Below, piece by piece: positions 7,096 to 10,683 of a stretch of 10,683 nucleotides of DNA (position 1 is the first letter of the stretch; the number at the start of each line of letters is the position of its first letter). Source of the DNA: Phil1 sp964612925 (lineage in GTDB: Bacteria; Bacillota; Clostridia; Christensenellales; CAG-138). The notes under the pieces were generated by a model, which was given only the letters and a program-made list of their open reading frames with translations, did no database searches and was not told where the DNA came from. A program made the position numbers and the translations under genes. The DNA lies in assembly GCA_964612925.1 (NCBI GenBank), contig CAZTFU010000042.1:1-10683 (forward strand), written 5' to 3'.

Positions 7096-7893
7096 TTATT
7101 TTATTTCAAGTATTGCAACCGTTGCGTTATCCCTTAGTGATTTGTTCTTCTTGGCATTATTTTTTGCCTTTGCGTCAAGTGCCTGCACCGCTTCCGTGAT
7201 GTTAGCGAAATTGTCGGTTATACGCGCCGTCTCCTCATCGGTTAAAAGCTTGTACAGCCCGTCGGACATGGCTATTATTCTGTCTCCCGACTCAAGCTTT
7301 ATCGGGCTTTCGGAATAATCAATAAGCGAAAGATTGCCTATGCCCAAATAGCTTATCAGCAAGTCACCGCGCACGCTTTCCGCTTGAAACGTTGCATTGT
7401 CTATAAGTCCCGCATTCCTTTTTTCCATAAGCACCGTGCGGTAGGTGTGATCCTGTGTAAGCTGCACAATTTCGCCGCCGCGCATCAAATAGGCGCGGCT
7501 GTCACCGACGGAGCACCAAAACAGCTCCCTCTGCCGAACGTAAACTGCCACAAGCGTGCATCCCGCCGTGATCGGCCGTCCCTTTTCGTTCTTCAGCCGT
7601 GTTATTTCCGTATCCGCTGTTTTTGCGGCCTCAAGTAGCGTAATCATGCCGTTGTGTTGATTCTCGTTTTGTGCGTACTCTTTCAGCAATACTTCCGTTG
7701 CCAACTCGCTTGCGCGCTTGCCCCCGTCAAGGCCGCCCATGCCGTCGCACACCACAACCAAGCCCTCGTCATGCTTTAACGAGTAGCCGAATGTATCCTG
7801 CTGCTGCTCGCGGTCTCCTATCACGGATAATGCCGCCATGTCAAATGCGGCGTTGTTGTCGCTTATCGACTGTTGATTGCCATGAAGTATCAT
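7096..7893 (-). CDS. PP2C-family Ser/Thr phosphatase B
   Basis: A second soluble PPM/PP2C phosphatase, 265 residues. Motifs: DREQQQD (27-33) in place of the usual R-x-x-N-E-D, DGMGGLDGG (50-58), GDSRAY (130-135), DHT (148-150), SDGLYKLL (210-217) and RDNATVAI (254-261). Metal-binding Asp residues D33, D50, D211 and D255 are in place. It is clearly diverged from phosphatase A, with the Asn-Glu of the first motif replaced by Gln-Gln, and has a short N-terminal extension, so the pair is not a recent duplication. The ATG is preceded by GAGG at 7901-7904 with 7-base spacing; that site overlaps the last bases of phosphatase A, and the gap between the two genes is 9 bp. Two phosphatases may split the work between the canonical kinase and the two divergent kinases, but that is inference. 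Confidence 0.93.
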   Translation of the reverse strand: MILHGNQQSISDNNAAFDMAALSVIGDREQQQDTFGYSLKHDEGLVVVCDGMGGLDGGKRASELATEVLLKEYAQNENQHNGMITLLEAAKTADTEITRLKNEKGRPITAGCTLVAVYVRQRELFWCSVGDSRAYLMRGGEIVQLTQDHTYRTVLMEKRNAGLIDNATFQAESVRGDLLISYLGIGNLSLIDYSESPIKLESGDRIIAMSDGLYKLLTDEETARITDNFANITEAVQALDAKAKNNAKKNKSLRDNATVAILEIK

Positions 7894-7902
7894 CCGCTTG
7901 CC

Positions 7903-8637
7903 TCATCCCTTCCATATTGCGATTGCGGAGTAGTTGTCCATATCGCGACCCTCTCCGTTTTTCTGCACCGTCTCCACCATGCCGCTAAGCCATTGCTCCG
8001 CAGAGCTTGCCCGCTTTAACTGTGCACACATTTCGTTTTCGTCTATCAGCTCCCAGAATCCATCCGAGCAGAGCAAAAAGGCTTGGCACTTTTTCAGCGG
8101 TATGGGGTCCGCAAGCTCATACATCGCTTCATCCCATTCAATGCCCATAACGCGCAGGAGCGTATTGCGGTCGGGGTGATTGCGTATGTCACATTCTTTT
8201 ATTTCATGCGACAGTACAAGCATTTGCGGTATGCTGTGGTCAAGCGTGCGCATTTTCACCCTGTTCCTGCCGAACACATATCCGCGGGAATCCCCTATGT
8301 GGCCTATATAGGCGTTGCGTTCATCCATCACTATGGCAACGGCGGTCGTTTTCATCTTCCGCTTTGCATTGCGCGCGGCCTGCTCACAAAGCAGCCTTTC
8401 CTGCGCCGCCGTAAGCGTTTGCCCTATAAAGTCGGTCACATCCTGTGCCGCGGCAAACCTTTCCTCAAACACGGAAACCACAAGTGAGGACGCCACATCC
8501 CCCATCCCGTGGCCGCCAAGCCCGTCGCAAAGGACATAGCAACGCCTTTCTCCATTCGAAAAGACGCCTACGGAATCCTCGTTGACCCGCCTGCCGCCTA
8601 CATTTGAGAAAACCGCATATTGAAAACCTTTTTGCAT
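7903..8637 (-). CDS. PP2C-family Ser/Thr phosphatase A
   Basis: A metal-dependent (PPM/PP2C) phosphatase of 244 residues, expected to remove phosphate from Ser/Thr in the cytoplasm and reverse the neighbouring kinases. Numbered from the ATG, the family motifs appear in order: NEDS at 19-22, DGLGGHGMGD at 38-47, GDSR at 115-118, SDGFWEL at 191-197 and DNYSAI at 234-239. The metal-binding Asp residues (D38, D192, D234) are all present, so it should be active. No membrane segment or extra domain is seen, and the length is that of a bare catalytic domain, as in PrpC/PstP-type enzymes. A GTG start at 8643 would add two residues but sits too close to the ribosome binding site. The stop codon lies next to the ribosome binding site of the following phosphatase, suggesting coupled translation. 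Which kinase it opposes cannot be read from sequence. Confidence 0.93.
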   Translation of the reverse strand: MQKGFQYAVFSNVGGRRVNEDSVGVFSNGERRCYVLCDGLGGHGMGDVASSLVVSVFEERFAAAQDVTDFIGQTLTAAQERLLCEQAARNAKRKMKTTAVAIVMDERNAYIGHIGDSRGYVFGRNRVKMRTLDHSIPQMLVLSHEIKECDIRNHPDRNTLLRVMGIEWDEAMYELADPIPLKKCQAFLLCSDGFWELIDENEMCAQLKRASSAEQWLSGMVETVQKNGEGRDMDNYSAIAIWKG

Positions 8638-8644
8638 GATCACG

Positions 8645-8649
8645 CTCCT
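8645..8649 (-). promoter_or_regulatory. Ribosome binding site that decides the PP2C A start
   Basis: The minus strand reads AGGAG at 8649-8645. It lies 7 bases from ATG at 8637-8635 but only 1 base from the in-frame GTG at 8643. Spacing therefore favours the ATG as the true start. Confidence 0.75.
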
Positions 8650-8664
8650 GATGGTTTTTGTTTT

Positions 8665-8679
8665 TGCCCGCGCAGGGCA
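8665..8679 (-). other. Small hairpin between kinase 1 and PP2C A
   Basis: The only intergenic gap longer than 12 bp inside the cluster (8638-8682) contains a 5-bp stem (8665-8669 with 8675-8679) and a 5-base loop. On the minus-strand transcript it is followed by an A-rich stretch, not a U-run, so it is not an intrinsic terminator. It could affect mRNA processing or stability, or be incidental. Confidence 0.35.
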
Positions 8680-8682
8680 GGG

Positions 8683-10662
8683 TTACTTTGAGTTGCAGTT
8701 GATGGTGAAGTTGGGTGTACCACTATTCCAACTATATGGTTTGGTTATCGAATACCATTCTTGCTTTGTACCACCATAGTTAATTTTGGTAAGATTACTA
8801 CAGTTATAAAATGCACGCGAGCCGATTTTCGTTACGCTATCAGGAATCAATACGGTCTTAAGATTGGTGCAGTTTTCGAATGCAGACTGGTCGATTTCGG
8901 TTACGCCATCAGGAATTTTGATGTCCTTAAGTTTGGTACAGCCGAGAAATGCATTTACACCGATTTTCGTTACGCTGTCAGGAATCACTATAGTTTCAAG
9001 ATTGGTTAAACCCGACAGTGCACCATAGGTAATGCTTGTTACACCATATTTGATTATAACCTTCGTAATCCCCGTCTTGTATTGGGTAAGTGATTTATCC
9101 CTTTGAAAAACACCCTTTCCCGAAACCGTCAGCACACCGTCCTCCAACGTCCATTTCACGTTTCCATTACCGCCTGTAATAACAGAGGAGTTGGCGGTAG
9201 CTGTCGGCTTGGCTGTAGCCGTAGGCTTATCAGTTGCGGCGGGCTTTTTGTTAAAAGTGGTAAGGCTCATAATGATAATGACAATGCACCCCACCGCGGC
9301 TATACCGACCAAAAACTTCTTCAACGGCGATTTCTGCGCCTTTGCCGCAGGCGCGGTTGCACTTTGCGGCTTTTCGGTTGCTTCATTCGCCGCCTTTGTT
9401 TCATTGATGTCGTTTGCCGTCCACACGGGGCCGATGGTAGCGTCATATTCGGGCTCGTTTGTGCTTTCCTGCGTATTGAGCCTTATGCCCTGTGCGCCGT
9501 AGTTGACGTGCACGGTCGCATCTTCGTCACTCGCTTCCGCCATGGGCTCGGGCTTGTGAGTTATGAACAGCGGGCCAACGGTGGGATCATCATCGGTCAC
9601 ACCTGCTTCCTCCTGCGCTGTGGGCTGTGCATTGGGAGTTACGAATACGGGTCCCATTGTTGCGTCCTCGTCGGGTTCGGGCTCGGCGTGTACTTCGTTG
9701 ACGACGGGATTGGGTTTGACATCGGCAACGGGCTCTATATTGACAGCCGTTTGGGTGCCATCTATTGTATTAAGCTCACTAAGCATTTCCGCCGCGGATT
9801 GATAGCGCTGCTTGGGGTCGTATGCGCATGCCTTCAGCACTATGGCCTTCAGCGCGGCACTGCCGTTCTTGGGGGCGGGCAGAGGCTTTCCGCTAAAGCG
9901 GCGTATGCGAGCCATTTCAATTTCTTCCCTCTTCGGCGTTTTGGGCGGCAGCGGTAAAAACGGCAGACGGCGCTCATTCAGCAGCCAGTACATAACCAAG
10001 CCAAGCGAATAGATGTCCACCGTTCTGTCATAGGGCTGATTGTTGTATACCTCGGGTGCCATATATCCGTATGTTCCAACGCCCACCGTGGCCTGCGTTG
10101 CATGCTCCATTGTTCGCGCTATTCCAAAATCACCCAGCTTATAATCGCCGCTGTCGGAAACGAATATGTTCTGCGGTTTAATGTCACGATGCACGATGTC
10201 CTTCCCCTCGCACAGCACCAGTGCGCGGCAAATGTCTTTGCCAAGCCGCAATGCCGCATCCGCACTTGCCGCGTCTTGGGGTAGCTTCATCATGGGCGTA
10301 AGTAGCTCCATCTTTATATATATGTCCCAGCCGAAGCCGTCATCATGCTGAATGTAGCGTATATCATCGCAGTAGACTATGTTCGTGTGCCCCTTTATTT
10401 CGGCCATAAGGGAATATTCCCGCACGATATCCGCCAAGAATCCCCTAAAATGCTCGGTAATGCTGACATTGTCATAGCCGTTGCCGTAAAGTTCGTCAAT
10501 ATCACTGTCGTTTTGCGGTATGGAGATATATTTTAATGCCGCTCTTTCATTTCTGCCAAACAGATTTCTTTCAATCTCATACACCGCGCCAAAGCTACCC
10601 TGCCCGATCTTCCTAACTATTCTCCAATCGGAGTATACCTGCGGCAATTTTGTCATTTCCAT
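8683..10662 (-). CDS. Transmembrane Ser/Thr protein kinase with Thr-motif linker and BspA-like LRR_5 ectodomain
   Basis: A 659-residue kinase predicted to phosphorylate Ser/Thr on cytoplasmic partners in response to an external cue. The kinase domain spans about residues 13-297: glycine loop GQGSFG (20-25), ATP-binding Lys44, probable helix C Glu82, catalytic loop HRDIKPQN (158-165), DFG (178-180), APE (202-204). All catalytic residues are present, so it should be active. An insertion of roughly 30 residues separates the beta-3 Lys from helix C. The linker (about 300-447) holds four acidic-Thr motifs. A single membrane helix lies at about 450-470. A stalk rich in KPTATA (479-490) leads to LRR_5/BspA-like 23-residue repeats (about 531-630) with the IPDSVTKIG and AFxxC pattern. 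The start is set by GGAGG at 10671-10675, 8 bases upstream of ATG; an in-frame ATG two codons later is less well spaced. It is the first visible gene of the cluster and is followed by two phosphatases. The ligand is unknown. Confidence 0.93.
   Translation of the reverse strand: MEMTKLPQVYSDWRIVRKIGQGSFGAVYEIERNLFGRNERAALKYISIPQNDSDIDELYGNGYDNVSITEHFRGFLADIVREYSLMAEIKGHTNIVYCDDIRYIQHDDGFGWDIYIKMELLTPMMKLPQDAASADAALRLGKDICRALVLCEGKDIVHRDIKPQNIFVSDSGDYKLGDFGIARTMEHATQATVGVGTYGYMAPEVYNNQPYDRTVDIYSLGLVMYWLLNERRLPFLPLPPKTPKREEIEMARIRRFSGKPLPAPKNGSAALKAIVLKACAYDPKQRYQSAAEMLSELNTIDGTQTAVNIEPVADVKPNPVVNEVHAEPEPDEDATMGPVFVTPNAQPTAQEEAGVTDDDPTVGPLFITHKPEPMAEASDEDATVHVNYGAQGIRLNTQESTNEPEYDATIGPVWTANDINETKAANEATEKPQSATAPAAKAQKSPLKKFLVGIAAVGCIVIIIMSLTTFNKKPAATDKPTATAKPTATANSSVITGGNGNVKWTLEDGVLTVSGKGVFQRDKSLTQYKTGITKVIIKYGVTSITYGALSGLTNLETIVIPDSVTKIGVNAFLGCTKLKDIKIPDGVTEIDQSAFENCTNLKTVLIPDSVTKIGSRAFYNCSNLTKINYGGTKQEWYSITKPYSWNSGTPNFTINCNSK
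8773..9072 (-). repeat. LRR_5 (BspA-like) repeats encoded with a 69-bp period
   Basis: Residues about 531-630 of the upstream kinase consist of roughly four 23-residue repeats. The clearest three begin with IVIPDSVTKIG, IKIPDGVTEID and VLIPDSVTKIG and contain AFLGC, AFENC and AFYNC. At DNA level this gives a recurring gttacgctatcaggaat-like word every 69 bp. The preceding segment (NVKWTLEDGVLTVSGKG, about 501-517) is the type of lead-in commonly seen before such repeats. These domains are usually extracellular protein-binding or adhesion modules. Confidence 0.85.
9194..9229 (-). repeat. Two 18-bp tandem repeats encoding a KPTATA stalk
   Basis: Two adjacent 18-bp copies (9194-9211 and 9212-9229) differ at a few positions and encode KPTATA twice. 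They lie just outside the membrane helix of the LRR kinase. A Pro/Thr-rich segment here looks like an extended, possibly glycosylated stalk crossing the wall. Copy number could vary by slippage, though only two copies are present. Confidence 0.7.
9421..9672 (-). repeat. Four acidic-Thr-hydrophobic motifs in the kinase 1 linker
   Basis: Within the cytoplasmic linker of the LRR kinase, a short motif recurs at residues 331-340 (DEDATMGPVF), 357-366 (DDDPTVGPLF), 379-388 (DEDATVHVNY) and 405-414 (EYDATIGPVW). The Thr residues are T335, T361, T383 and T409, spaced 26, 22 and 26 residues apart. Three of the four have Thr-hydrophobic-Gly-Pro followed by an aromatic; the third has lost Gly-Pro. The rest of the linker is Pro/Ala/Glu-rich and not repeated, so the motifs appear selectively retained. 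Inference: kinase substrate sites or FHA docking sites. Confidence 0.8.
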
Positions 10663-10670
10663 TTAATGCG

Positions 10671-10675
10671 CCTCC
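10671..10675 (-). promoter_or_regulatory. Ribosome binding site of the LRR kinase gene
   Basis: The minus strand reads GGAGG, then 8 bases, then ATG at 10662-10660. The spacing is near ideal and supports this start. The 21 bases available upstream are too few to show a promoter. Confidence 0.8.
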
Positions 10676-10683
10676 GTGATTAT

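Noticed and set aside
8638..8643. GTG start for phosphatase A
   Set aside because: It would leave only 1 base between the AGGAG and the start codon; the ATG at 8637 has 7-base spacing.
8665..8679. Hairpin after the LRR kinase as an internal terminator
   Set aside because: The stem is only 5 bp and is followed by an A-rich, not U-rich, stretch on the transcribed strand.
9103..9957. Long plus-strand open frame of 284 codons
   Set aside because: It is antisense to the linker, membrane helix and part of the kinase domain of the LRR kinase. The composition is Cys/Gly/Arg-rich without a recognisable family, and there is no good ribosome binding site.
1..10683. Mobile element, phage, toxin-antitoxin or RNA gene
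   Set aside because: No transposase, integrase, terminal inverted repeats, tRNA-like fold or toxin family was recognised; the window is filled by the six-gene cluster.

Overview
The window is almost entirely one gene cluster on the minus strand, read from about 10662 down to 142. It encodes a dense Ser/Thr phosphorylation module: three transmembrane Ser/Thr kinases, two PP2C-type phosphatases and one FHA-domain adaptor. Gaps between genes are 2 to 45 bp. Every gene has a recognisable purine-rich ribosome binding site, and several of these sites lie inside the end of the preceding gene. An intrinsic terminator sits about 30 bp after the last stop codon. This looks like a single operon. Only 21 bases upstream of the first gene are visible, so its promoter and any further upstream genes lie outside the window.

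Organism: the features point to a Clostridia-type Firmicute (Bacillota), probably from a gut or other anaerobic lineage. The evidence is strong GGAGG-type ribosome binding sites, a PASTA kinase, BspA-like LRR_5 repeats, a Listeria-Bacteroides (Flg_new) repeat, and zinc ribbons ending in CPHCG on kinases and on an FHA protein. The base composition is roughly balanced. Genus and species cannot be judged from this sequence.

Layout in transcription order: (1) 8683-10662, a canonical RD kinase with a linker carrying four repeated Thr motifs, a membrane helix and an LRR_5 ectodomain. (2) 7903-8637, PP2C phosphatase A. (3) 7096-7893, PP2C phosphatase B. (4) 6148-7083, a zinc-ribbon-like and FHA protein. 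(5) 4167-6140, a zinc ribbon, a divergent kinase, a membrane helix and a solute-binding-protein-like ectodomain. (6) 142-4164, a zinc ribbon, a divergent kinase, a membrane helix, four PASTA domains, a Flg_new repeat, five 81-residue beta repeats, a MucBP-like domain and an unrecognised C-terminal domain. The terminator is at 82-113. Bases 1-80 are non-coding as far as I can tell and contain two hairpin-forming segments.

How it may work (inference): three kinases with quite different extracellular sensors (protein or adhesion type, small-molecule binding type, cell-wall type) share a cytoplasmic circuit. The FHA protein would read phosphothreonine and the two PP2C enzymes would reset the signal. 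The repeated acidic-Thr-hydrophobic-Gly-Pro motifs in kinase 1 and a related motif in the FHA protein are candidate phospho-docking sites. The solute-binding-domain kinase fusion and the multi-sensor arrangement are the most unusual aspects.
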